In this document: one piece after another, positions 1-6,615 of the stretch
Position numbering within the stretch: position 1 is the first letter of the stretch
How the letters are laid out: the number at the start of each line of letters is the position of its first letter
Source: Chloroflexota bacterium
Lineage (GTDB): Bacteria; Chloroflexota; Dehalococcoidia; SM23-28-2; HRBIN24
Length of the DNA: 10,984 nucleotides
Assembly: GCA_030550295.1 (NCBI GenBank)
Contig: JAUQPQ010000055.1
Span: 1-10,984, forward strand
Direction of reading: 5' to 3'
The notes under the pieces: generated by a model
What the model was told of the DNA's origin: nothing
The model's input: only the letters and a program-made list of their open reading frames with translations
Databases searched by the model: none
Translations under genes and position numbers: made by a program

Positions 1-47
1 AGGGAGACATCTGGTGCTAGAGGGGGTGCTGGGCCTTCGTCCTGCCC

Positions 48-1160
48 TCAGGCCCTCTTAAGAAGGTAGAAGAGGCCAGAGGGGTCTATAGAGGCCAAGA
101 GGTGGCTACGGGCCCAGCTTTCTTCGGTGAGCTGGGCCCCTTGGGGCACCATGGGCGACTTGACTCCCAGCTCGGCCGCCTCTATCACGTCCCATCCCAC
201 GGCTAAAGGCTGGCCATGGGCCGGGTCCAGGGGGCGAGTATCCACATTGCAGAGGGGGATTCCCACTGCATCGGGCAGGTGCCATTCGGGATGGGAGGCA
301 AGGACGGGGCCCAGGTCGTTGCGCCCCAGGATGGTGAGGATGGGGGCGCGGAGGCGCCACGAAAGCCAGCGCCTTCGCCAAGGGGAAAATGGGCCCTCCA
401 GCCCTGCCAGCACCCCTATGCGTACCATCCCCCGCCACGAGTCCATCTCTTCTCCATCGAGGATCTCCCACGAAGCCACCAGGTAATCTACAGGCGTAGC
501 AAGGCTGGGCCGTCCCCAGAGGAGATAGGTGCGAGATCCCCGCATGAGAGAGGCCAAGAGGGCAGCAAGGCCCAGCCAATGGGTGGGAGGCTCCACCAGC
601 GCCACCTCCACGTCTTCCCCCAGCTGGAAGAAAGCCGCCCACGAGAGGGCCATCGCCACCAAGGCCCTATGGCTGTATGAGACTTCACCAGAAGGGCCCC
701 CCATCACCAGCCTAGGGGAACGAAGGTCGGGCCTTTGGGATGGGGGCTCAGCCTTTGGGCCTCCTAGGAGCTCTTGAGGGGTGAAGGTGGTCACCCCTGG
801 CCACCTCTCCGCGGAGACTGCCGCATCGACGCTGGCCTCAGGATGGGGGCAGGCTATCAGGCCCGCCTCGATGATAGCAAGGAGCCACACCACTTCATCC
901 CTAGGCGAGAGAAGGCGCCATGACACCTTCGCCCCAGGCGCCAGTTGTCCTCTCAGGGCGGAAGCACCCTCATCCACCGAAAGGAGGAGCTGGCCATAGG
1001 TTATAGAAGCCTCAGGCGTTACAAGGGCCTCTTTCTCACGCCACATAGATGCGGGACGGCGGACGCAGGCATCGGTGACCGTCTGGAGGGGGATATTGGC
1101 GTAGCGAAAGACCCCCTCCGGCCAAAAGGCCGAGAGCATCCCTAACGAGAGCTTAGACAT
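48..1160 (-). CDS. Degenerate ANL-superfamily (AMP-binding) protein, N-terminal domain only
   Basis: The 370-residue protein has the outline of the large N-terminal domain of adenylate-forming enzymes. Residues 21-110 match the usual opening (IPLQTV, then a SITYGQLL segment). A 'YSHRAL' at 162-167 stands where the P-loop is followed by SHRNL, and 'AVGIPL' at 298-303 corresponds to the vGkPl stretch after the YGxTE motif. The catalytic motifs are lost. The P-loop TSGTTGxPKG is reduced to MGGPSGEVS without its lysine, YGxTE reads LGRND, and the ATP-ribose-binding TGD reads SHL, although the following 'IDPSGLFYL' is still recognisable. The protein ends at the hinge, so the C-terminal domain with the adenylation lysine is absent. 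The ATG lies 3 nt after the stop of the PaaK-type gene, so the two are probably co-translated. An adenylation activity is unlikely; a structural or regulatory subunit role is inference. The frame is intact, which argues against a decaying pseudogene. Confidence 0.75.
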   Translation of the reverse strand: MSKLSLGMLSAFWPEGVFRYANIPLQTVTDACVRRPASMWREKEALVTPEASITYGQLLLSVDEGASALRGQLAPGAKVSWRLLSPRDEVVWLLAIIEAGLIACPHPEASVDAAVSAERWPGVTTFTPQELLGGPKAEPPSQRPDLRSPRLVMGGPSGEVSYSHRALVAMALSWAAFFQLGEDVEVALVEPPTHWLGLAALLASLMRGSRTYLLWGRPSLATPVDYLVASWEILDGEEMDSWRGMVRIGVLAGLEGPFSPWRRRWLSWRLRAPILTILGRNDLGPVLASHPEWHLPDAVGIPLCNVDTRPLDPAHGQPLAVGWDVIEAAELGVKSPMVPQGAQLTEESWARSHLLASIDPSGLFYLLKRA

Positions 1161-1163
1161 GGC

Positions 1164-2471
1164 CTATCTGCCCCCCATCTCTTCCCGTCTGATCACTGGG
1201 GGCACCCCCTTCCATCGCATAGGGAGGGAGGGGGCCCACTCTACCTTCACAGGGACGTCAAGGTAGTCCTCAAGGGCCTTCTTCAGGCGCGATCTCACCG
1301 CCCGCGCATCTATCCCCTCTTCCTGCACTAAGAGGTGCAGACAGCCCTTGGCCAGCCCCTCCCAAAGGACAGCAAAGGTGGCGCCTACCAGCCCAACAGC
1401 CTCTTCCATCGCCTGTTGGACGTCATAGGGGAGGAAAGATCGCTGCCCCACACGAAGGAGGTGAGAGCGTCGCCCCATCACCTTAATGCGCGGTGAAGGG
1501 CGTCCACAGGGGCACTCCCCTGGATACATTACTCCGAGGTCGCCCGTGGCATACCTTATGTACAGAGGGCCCCAAGGCCAGGTATTGGTGATGACTACGG
1601 CCCCTTGCTGCCCAGCAGGGATGGGATCATAAGTAGCGGCATCGAGCACCTCCACTACTGACTTCTCAGGCACCAGATGGAGTCCCTGGCCTACCTCGCA
1701 CTCCACTGCAAGGAGTCCCTCGCTGGAGCCAGCAGCCTCCACCACTCTTTCCACCCCAGTGAGCTCTTGGAGATGACGGCGCAGAGCTGGCGTGATAGGT
1801 GCCCCAACCACCATCAGGTTCTTCACTCCCTGGAAAGCCTGAGAGGGCCCCAAGCCGCGTCTTCTGGCCTCGGCCACAAGGGAGAAGACGAAGGGCAAGA
1901 AGAGGCCCAGAAACTGAGGGGAGAAGGCGCGAATGGCCTGCAAGACGTGGGAAGCGAACTCGGGAGAATAGGTGCCCCAAACTATCACCGCCTGGGCCGG
2001 GAGAGCACGTGCCAGGAGGTTTTGCCCCAAGGCGTAGATGTGCCAAGCAGGGGCCGAGATAAGTATGGGGCCCCCAGGGCGTAGGCCGGCCCACCAATGG
2101 GCCCTGAGGGTGGCTTGGCGCTCCATATCAGCCCATTGGCGCGGGAAGGAAAGAAAGATCACGTCCCCCTCGGTGCCTGAGCTTACGCATAGCACTACTT
2201 CCTCATGGCCCCTTTCAATGCCTATGGGGTAGCGCCCAGCTTGCTTTAGGGCATTTAGCAGCTCTCCCCTCTCCGTGACGGGTAGGCGCCTCAGGTCATC
2301 CAGGGAGCGGAACTGGGAGGGGGAAAAGCCCACCTGTTGAAACCGGCGCTGATAAAAAGGAAGGGAATTATAGGCCACATCCAGCACCCGGCGGATCCGG
2401 CGCGTCCAGTAGCGGTCCAGGCGCGCCCGAGGCCAGGAGTCCATCTCGTCCCAAAAGCCTTCCTTCAGCAT
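1164..2471 (-). CDS. PaaK-type phenylacetate-CoA ligase family protein (AMP-forming acyl/aryl-CoA ligase)
   Basis: This 435-residue protein has the full length of the PaaK family, which activates an aryl or acyl acid with ATP and transfers it to CoA. Visible landmarks are the family opening (FWDEMDSWPR at 6-15, then AYNSLPFYQRRF at 33-44), P-loop SSGTEGD at 97-103, AAGSSEG at 246-252 in place of YGLTE (Glu251 kept), RYATGDLG at 306-313, the CPCGR pair (Cys320, Cys322) and MGR at 332-334. A C-terminal domain carries Lys421 near the expected catalytic lysine. The P-loop is slightly unusual (TEGD rather than TTGKP). A TTG at 2507 would add 12 residues. The ATG at 2471 is preferred because a GGAGG lies 8 nt upstream and the family begins near FWD. 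It overlaps the stop of the preceding gene by 7 nt. The substrate cannot be told from sequence, and paaK is not assigned because no other phenylacetate genes are present. Confidence 0.85.
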   Translation of the reverse strand: MLKEGFWDEMDSWPRARLDRYWTRRIRRVLDVAYNSLPFYQRRFQQVGFSPSQFRSLDDLRRLPVTERGELLNALKQAGRYPIGIERGHEEVVLCVSSGTEGDVIFLSFPRQWADMERQATLRAHWWAGLRPGGPILISAPAWHIYALGQNLLARALPAQAVIVWGTYSPEFASHVLQAIRAFSPQFLGLFLPFVFSLVAEARRRGLGPSQAFQGVKNLMVVGAPITPALRRHLQELTGVERVVEAAGSSEGLLAVECEVGQGLHLVPEKSVVEVLDAATYDPIPAGQQGAVVITNTWPWGPLYIRYATGDLGVMYPGECPCGRPSPRIKVMGRRSHLLRVGQRSFLPYDVQQAMEEAVGLVGATFAVLWEGLAKGCLHLLVQEEGIDARAVRSRLKKALEDYLDVPVKVEWAPSLPMRWKGVPPVIRREEMGGR

Positions 2472-3295
2472 GGGCGCAGCCTCCAGGCGCTGCTCTCGCG
2501 TGGGCAACCAGGCTTTTCCAGGTGAGCCGGGCCCAAGCGGTACCCCACCACAGGGAATATCTCACCGAAGGGGGCCGATACGAGCAAGGTGCCATCTTCG
2601 TGACGCGCCAGACGATACAAAGGAGGGACGTGGAAGAGCCGGCACAGAGGGCACTCCCCTGCCACGAAGAAGGCAGCATCGGCCCGCCACGTCTTCAAAG
2701 TGGTAACGCGCCATGGTACGGCCGCCTTGGGTACGCCCTCGGCCTCTGTTAGCACCACGAAAGAAAGGAATTCTTCCGGAGTCACGCCCATCTCTCTACA
2801 GGCATGGGCCAAAGGGGAGACCAACTCTGCCCTTACTATGAGCCCCTGGGGGCGAAGGTAGCGGAAGATCTCTACCATGCGCGGCGCCATTGAGGCGAGG
2901 CCGTCGTTACATATAGGCTTCGCTCCCAGAGCATCAGCAGCCCCCCTTTGGAGATGGGGTGTGTAACGCCTATGGGCCAAAAAGACCATGGGGCTAGAGC
3001 CGTAGTCGTATAAGGCTATTATTTGGCCTGGGCCCACACCCCACAGACGCCAAAGATAGGTGACAGCACGGGCCCATCCCCTTAGCTCCTGTCTTCCTAA
3101 GGCCAAATAGAGGGGGGGATCAGAAGGGCCCTCAAGCTGCACTACCACCAATGGGAGGGCACCAGGCAACTTCCTCCCCCCGAAAGGATCTTGGTGCGCC
3201 TGGGCGTATTCTAGCCAGTCGTACAGGCCCCACGGAGGAAGGCAGGAGGGGCTCTCCATCCTGTCCCTGTAAAAGGGGATGGAGTCCACAGACAT
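2465..3295 (-). CDS. Degenerate PaaK-like ANL-superfamily protein lacking the C-terminal domain
   Basis: This 276-residue protein aligns by eye with the middle of PaaK-type ligases: IPFYRDRM at 6-13, a 'LGRQELRGWARAVTYLW' helix at 66-82, ALYDYGSSPM at 94-103, then ADALGAKPI at 120-128 (the usual GAExLGA step). Later come ECPLC..FH at 214-222, GTLLVSAPFGEIFPVVGYRLG (235-255, cf. GelvlT...PliRYrtGD) and a single GCPR at 263-266 where CPCGR would be. The P-loop SSGTTGxP is replaced by QLEGPSDPP (53-61), no YGxTE is recognisable, and the TGD aspartate is gone. The protein stops at the hinge. A GTG at 3325 would add 10 residues but lies inside the upstream gene. The ATG at 3295 is 10 nt after that gene's stop, with AGGG upstream. 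A catalytically inactive partner of the adjacent full-length ligase is plausible but inferred. The frame is undamaged. Confidence 0.7.
   Translation of the reverse strand: MSVDSIPFYRDRMESPSCLPPWGLYDWLEYAQAHQDPFGGRKLPGALPLVVVQLEGPSDPPLYLALGRQELRGWARAVTYLWRLWGVGPGQIIALYDYGSSPMVFLAHRRYTPHLQRGAADALGAKPICNDGLASMAPRMVEIFRYLRPQGLIVRAELVSPLAHACREMGVTPEEFLSFVVLTEAEGVPKAAVPWRVTTLKTWRADAAFFVAGECPLCRLFHVPPLYRLARHEDGTLLVSAPFGEIFPVVGYRLGPAHLEKPGCPRESSAWRLRPC
2480..2484 (-). promoter_or_regulatory. Ribosome binding site for the PaaK-type gene
   Basis: GGAGG reads leftward, 8 nt before the ATG at 2471. It lies inside the end of the preceding gene and decides between this ATG and the in-frame TTG at 2507. 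The arrangement suggests translational coupling through the ATGCTGA overlap. Confidence 0.6.
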
Positions 3296-3305
3296 ACCGT
3301 CCGCC

Positions 3306-3779
3306 CTATACTCTGATGAGGCCACCTGCTATGAGGGCGGCCAAGGCCAGGGCCAAGGTAAAGTAAGAAAGCCTCTCCTGCCACGAGGAGATGCGCATGA
3401 GCAAGGAACGCCTGCGCTCCAAGTCCCTAAGGGTGGAGCCGTAAGGGAGCTTCTGAAGGAGCAGAGGACGGAACCAGAAGGTCTGGACGGCCGCTGCCCC
3501 CACCCAGAGGAACCAGGCGAGGACCATGAGCCCCAACCACCGCCCATAGGCGGTATCAAAGAGCTGAAGGGTGACGAAGTCGTCTAGAAGGCGGAGGCGG
3601 GCAAGCCTCAGGAAGCCGGTGACTCCCTGTATTATCAGGCCAGCCCAGCCCAACCGCATAAGGCCAGCCCCTACTCTCTGGGCTACTACCGCTGCTTGGG
3701 CAGGAGGTACTCGCCGCAGGGCGGGGATGATGACCAAGGTATTGAACATCACCGCCCCAGCTACAGCTACCGCCCCCAC
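3306..3779 (-). CDS. CopD-like four-helix integral membrane protein
   Basis: This small hydrophobic protein has four predicted membrane helices: about residues 1-20, 42-58, 81-103 and 138-155 when counted from the GTG at 3779. The pattern of a first helix ending in VIIPALRR, a Gly-rich second helix and a basic loop before helix 4 resembles the CopD/DUF2269 class of membrane proteins. That is a fold-level resemblance, not proof of copper transport. The GTG is the first conventional start, but the open frame reaches back to a TAG at 3822-3824. The extra codons read LKVLRLLHIVGA, which is the family's usual beginning with its conserved His, so the real protein probably starts upstream, at ATA 3815 or a CTG. 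The gene lies 10 nt ahead of the degenerate PaaK-like gene and probably heads that operon. Confidence 0.65.
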   Translation of the reverse strand: MGAVAVAGAVMFNTLVIIPALRRVPPAQAAVVAQRVGAGLMRLGWAGLIIQGVTGFLRLARLRLLDDFVTLQLFDTAYGRWLGLMVLAWFLWVGAAAVQTFWFRPLLLQKLPYGSTLRDLERRRSLLMRISSWQERLSYFTLALALAALIAGGLIRV

Positions 3780-3820
3780 TATGTGCAGGAGCCGCAGGAC
3801 TTTGAGTTCGTCTATGGCTA

Positions 3821-3827
3821 CCTACCT
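3821..3827 (-). promoter_or_regulatory. Candidate ribosome binding site upstream of the CopD-like gene
   Basis: AGGTAGG reads leftward and ends 5 nt before an ATA codon at 3815-3813. No ATG, GTG or TTG lies at a suitable distance; the first conventional start is 41 nt away. The spacing therefore favours initiation at the ATA. Confidence 0.35.
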
Positions 3828-3854
3828 AGCAAGACCTGTGAGAGTTTAACCCCG

Positions 3855-3899
3855 GAGGGGGCCCGAGGCGCCCATAATGGCCTCGCCTCGGGCCCCCTC
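3855..3899 (-). terminator. Perfect 16-bp GC-rich hairpin after the nitroreductase-like gene
   Basis: GAGGGGGCCCGAGGCG at 3855-3870 and CGCCTCGGGCCCCCTC at 3884-3899 are exact reverse complements with a 13-nt loop. The hairpin begins 6 nt past the stop codon of the nitroreductase-like gene. No T-run follows on either strand, so it is either a U-less (Rho-assisted or pausing) terminator or a 3'-end stabiliser that separates this gene from the CopD-like operon. Confidence 0.6.
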
Positions 3900-3905
3900 T
3901 CCCCA

Positions 3906-5300
3906 TCAGTGCCACTCCTCGAAGTGGCGCCGGATGGCATCGGTGATGTACCCAGGAACATAGTACTGGTCGTAAAAGTCTACGTCCACATGGTGGACAG
4001 TGGCGCCGAAATGGGCCTGCATGGGGTTATAGGTGACAGGCCACTGGCCATAGTTCTCGACACAATAGTTGATGTAGGCGATGAGGGCATCCCTTACCCA
4101 TTCGGCGGGCCGGTTACGGGGGTGACGGATGATCTCCTCGGCCGTCGCCCTCTTCCAGGGAGCGTTCACGCGGCGGATATAGTTGTCGTCCCCCTCGCTG
4201 AAGACGCCCCCCTTGCCATACTTCTCTTCAAACCAGTGGTCTACCAGCTTCTCGGCCGTGGGGAAGCGCGGGGAGGGGACGTAGGTGGCCTCCTTCACCC
4301 CCTCAATGCCGAATATCTTGAGCTGGCCAGTAGCTAGGGGAGCCCTAGCGTTAGGCGCCTCCACGTGGAACCCCAGACCCCGGGCGACATCGGGGAAGGC
4401 GCCCATGAGGACATCGGGGTTGAAGCCACAGAAGACCCATGTGCCCAGGCCCATGGCTTCTGCAGCCAGGCGTATGTTCTGGACCATGCAGCCCACAGGG
4501 TACATCTCCACCTGGAAGATGAGCTGCTCGGAAGCGGAGATGGGCATGGGCATCTCCAGCATCCCCTCACCTATCCATTTGTCTACTCCCGCTGGGCGTC
4601 CTCCCTTCCACTCATCGATGGGGTAGTAGTGCCACCAGTCGAACAGGTTGATGAGGGCTGAGTTGAGCCAGCCTACGTCGGAGATGGGGATGATCCAGGT
4701 GGAACCGGGGCGGTTGATGTTGTATTGGTAGGGGCCCATGAGGGTCGCATGGGGTGCCCCAGGCATCCGCATCGCCCAGTCGATGTCGGGGCGCTGGTCC
4801 AGGATCTGCACCATCCCCTCACGGTACCACTTGAGGATCTTCCCATAGTCCGCCTCCCCCTCGATCTCCACCGGCTTGCTCCTCTCTAGGCCAGGCTTAT
4901 AGATAAAGGCTCCCCGGTCGTTAATCACAAGGAGGTCGGTAGCCATAGAGTTGCCTGGTGAGGGGACGGTGCGGCCGGCAAGCCATGTGAGCTCATGGAA
5001 ACCGCCATGGACGGCGATGTCCCAGGCGACAACGCCATTGGGGCCACATGCTGCCCAACAGAGGAGGGCCTCCTCCACCTCGGTGAGGGGCACCGGCTCC
5101 TTTGCGGACTTGAAGGCTAGGGGCCCCCTCTCCTGGAACATGGTGCGCCCAGTTACAGGGTGTTTCTCCTCTTCCCCCAAGTCCAAGCGGTATCCCAGGC
5201 CCACCCTCCGGCTACGTACGGTGGCCAAGAGGCGGAAGATGGGGCTTGTCCCCTCAAAGGCCTTTTTCAGGATCTCCTGCTCACTTCTTACCGTCGTCAT
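3906..5300 (-). CDS. Large nitroreductase-fold (FMN-dependent type) protein of unknown substrate
   Basis: The 464-residue product is about twice the length of ordinary nitroreductases. Recognisable family features are a basic segment near the N-terminus (VRSRRVG, 28-34), a PLTEVEEALLCWAACGPNG helix and loop at 71-89 matching the region that wraps FMN, and QNIRLAAEAMGLGTWVFCGF at 274-293, the family's hallmark helix (cf. QNLxLAAxALGLG). The segment about 150-260, rich in Trp, Tyr and Pro, is an insertion I do not recognise, and about 370-464 is an extra C-terminal region rich in Tyr, His and Asp. There is no signal peptide or membrane helix. The ATG is preceded by AAGGAGG 7 nt upstream, a strong ribosome binding site, and by its own promoter. 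It may be an oxidoreductase using FMN; the substrate is unknown. Neighbouring acyl-CoA ligase-type genes allow, but do not show, a shared pathway. Confidence 0.65.
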   Translation of the reverse strand: MTTVRSEQEILKKAFEGTSPIFRLLATVRSRRVGLGYRLDLGEEEKHPVTGRTMFQERGPLAFKSAKEPVPLTEVEEALLCWAACGPNGVVAWDIAVHGGFHELTWLAGRTVPSPGNSMATDLLVINDRGAFIYKPGLERSKPVEIEGEADYGKILKWYREGMVQILDQRPDIDWAMRMPGAPHATLMGPYQYNINRPGSTWIIPISDVGWLNSALINLFDWWHYYPIDEWKGGRPAGVDKWIGEGMLEMPMPISASEQLIFQVEMYPVGCMVQNIRLAAEAMGLGTWVFCGFNPDVLMGAFPDVARGLGFHVEAPNARAPLATGQLKIFGIEGVKEATYVPSPRFPTAEKLVDHWFEEKYGKGGVFSEGDDNYIRRVNAPWKRATAEEIIRHPRNRPAEWVRDALIAYINYCVENYGQWPVTYNPMQAHFGATVHHVDVDFYDQYYVPGYITDAIRRHFEEWH

Positions 5301-5335
5301 GCCTCCCCCTCCTTTTAAAAAGTTAAGGCGTGCCT

Positions 5336-5365
5336 ACTCTAGTCCCCTTTGCTGGAAATTGTCAA
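5336..5365 (-). promoter_or_regulatory. Sigma70-type promoter for the nitroreductase-like gene
   Basis: Reading leftward, a consensus TTGACA (5365-5360) is followed after 18 nt by TAGAGT (5341-5336, 4 of 6 to TATAAT). Transcription would start near 5329, about 29 nt before the ATG, leaving room for the AAGGAGG site at 5308-5314. It lies in the only intergenic gap of more than 100 bases in the window. Confidence 0.6.
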
Positions 5366-5407
5366 GCACTAAGGTGACGGTCAGCGGAGCAAGGGGGTCT
5401 TGTCTTG

Positions 5408-5440
5408 CAAAAATAAATCCGGGCTCAGGGCAAAAGGCCC
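5408..5440 (-). terminator. Possible weak terminator after the FAD reductase gene
   Basis: At the end of the FAD gene, GGGC (5440-5437) can pair with GCCC at 5431-5428 or 5424-5421, and ATTTATTTTT follows on the transcript. The stem is only 4 bp, so termination is uncertain; the T-rich stretch is the better part of the evidence. Confidence 0.3.
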
Positions 5441-6615
5441 AAAAGGCGCAGCCTATTTTGGCGTCGCGCCTGGGCCAAGTGGCTGAAATACTTCACCAGG
5501 TAGGCCAGGGGCCCTAACAGGCGCATTAGCCCCCTGTAGTCTATTTCCCCCCTTATGAGGTGACAGAAGAGGCGCCAAAAATGGCGACTTCGCTGTAAAA
5601 GTAACACGTAGGGAGGAGGGGCGAGGTGAAAGAGTTCGTGGAGTTGACGGGAGATCTCAAGCTCAGGGGCGACATGGCGGGATATAGCCTGGACATAGGA
5701 AGAAAGGCAACAGGCCTTCCCCTCCAGGTACGCACCGATGGCCTCTGCCGCTAAGGATGCGCTAACAAAGGCCATATGTATCCCCTCGCCTGACAAGGGG
5801 TCTACCAGGCCAGCAGCATCCCCCACGAGCAAGATGCCCCTACCCACTAAGGGTGAGTAGGGACGACGTAGAGGCAAGTGATAGCCCCTAAGGTTTTCCA
5901 GGCGATGGAATCGTAAGTCGTAGCGGGCGCATAGGGACTGCAGGCCAGGCCGCAGGAGGCGGGCAGCGTACTTCCAGCCCCCTACCCCTATGTTGAGATG
6001 GTCTCCTTTTGGGAAGACCCATCCGTAGCCTCCAGAAATGCCACCCAAGTCTAGGGCGATCACCTCTTGCCACTCTTGGGCAGCCTGAGGAGGAAAGGGC
6101 ACATTTCCTTCTAGGGCCACCGCCTCTTCAAACGTTTGGCGTGCCCCCAGAATGCGTGATGCCAAGCCGTTGGCACCATCAGCCCCCACCACTATGGGGG
6201 AATAGTAGGTATTTTTGTTGGTGCGCACCTCTACTTTCGCCCCATCCCACTTCAGGGCCACGGCCGGTTCGCCATCGTGGATCTCGGCACCGGCCTGGGC
6301 AGCGAGGGAAGCCAAGTAAGAGTCCAGGCGACATCTCTGAGTCATGAAGGCCAAGGGAAGGGGATGCCACAAGTCGACGTGGGCACCTAGTCGCAGGGAG
6401 ATACGGGCACCGTAGATGGTCCTCTCCACTACAGGGCCGAGATCCACGCCCGCCTGGGAAGCTGCGCGGAGTGTGACGCCCCCGCCGCAGGGCTTATCGC
6501 GGGGTAAGGGATACTTCTCCAAGAGGAGGACTCGCGCCCCCTGCAGGGAGAGCTTGCGGGCTAAGCTTGTCCCCGCTGGCCCCGCCCCTATCACTACTAC
6601 CTCGAACCTCTTCAT
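5425..6615 (-). CDS. Geranylgeranyl reductase family FAD-dependent oxidoreductase
   Basis: This 396-residue flavoprotein belongs to the family that saturates isoprenoid double bonds (chlorophyll side chains, archaeal-type lipids, menaquinone tails) or related FixC-like reactions. It shows the FAD Rossmann motif VVVIGAGPAGTSLARKL at 6-22, the family motif KPCGGGV at 41-47, VGADGANG at 143-150, YGWVFPK at 197-203 and GDAAGLVDPLSGEGI at 265-279. The last 70 residues form an Arg-rich, partly amphipathic helix region that may touch the membrane. The ATG at 6615 is the only start compatible with the Rossmann motif beginning at residue 6; the frame is open further upstream but the extra residues look non-native. 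The start lies 122 nt inside the end of the GDSL lipoprotein gene, with GGAGG only 2 nt ahead of the ATG. The likely substrate is an isoprenoid quinone or lipid, inferred from the family alone. Confidence 0.85.
   Translation of the reverse strand: MKRFEVVVIGAGPAGTSLARKLSLQGARVLLLEKYPLPRDKPCGGGVTLRAASQAGVDLGPVVERTIYGARISLRLGAHVDLWHPLPLAFMTQRCRLDSYLASLAAQAGAEIHDGEPAVALKWDGAKVEVRTNKNTYYSPIVVGADGANGLASRILGARQTFEEAVALEGNVPFPPQAAQEWQEVIALDLGGISGGYGWVFPKGDHLNIGVGGWKYAARLLRPGLQSLCARYDLRFHRLENLRGYHLPLRRPYSPLVGRGILLVGDAAGLVDPLSGEGIHMAFVSASLAAEAIGAYLEGKACCLSSYVQAISRHVAPELEISRQLHELFHLAPPPYVLLLQRSRHFWRLFCHLIRGEIDYRGLMRLLGPLAYLVKYFSHLAQARRQNRLRLLGLLP

Noticed and set aside
1..47. A possible next minus-strand gene before 48 (ATG at 10)
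   Set aside because: Only three codons would be inside the window, so nothing can be said.
48..1160. Reading the left-hand ANL gene as a pseudogene or a frameshifted fragment of the PaaK gene
   Set aside because: The frame is uninterrupted for 370 codons, begins properly after the PaaK stop and covers a whole domain. No missing C-terminal domain is visible in another frame before 48.
2465..2507. A TTG start at 2507 for the PaaK-type gene
   Set aside because: The ATG at 2471 has a GGAGG at 8 nt and gives the family-typical N-terminus.
3696..4337. A 213-codon plus-strand open frame opposite the nitroreductase-like gene
   Set aside because: It overlaps a strongly supported gene on the other strand, crosses the hairpin region, and has no recognisable domain or ribosome binding site. 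Long antisense frames are expected at this GC content.
4951..5517. A 188-codon plus-strand open frame across the nitroreductase-gene promoter
   Set aside because: It runs through two minus-strand genes and the intergenic promoter, and its predicted protein is low in complexity and family-free.
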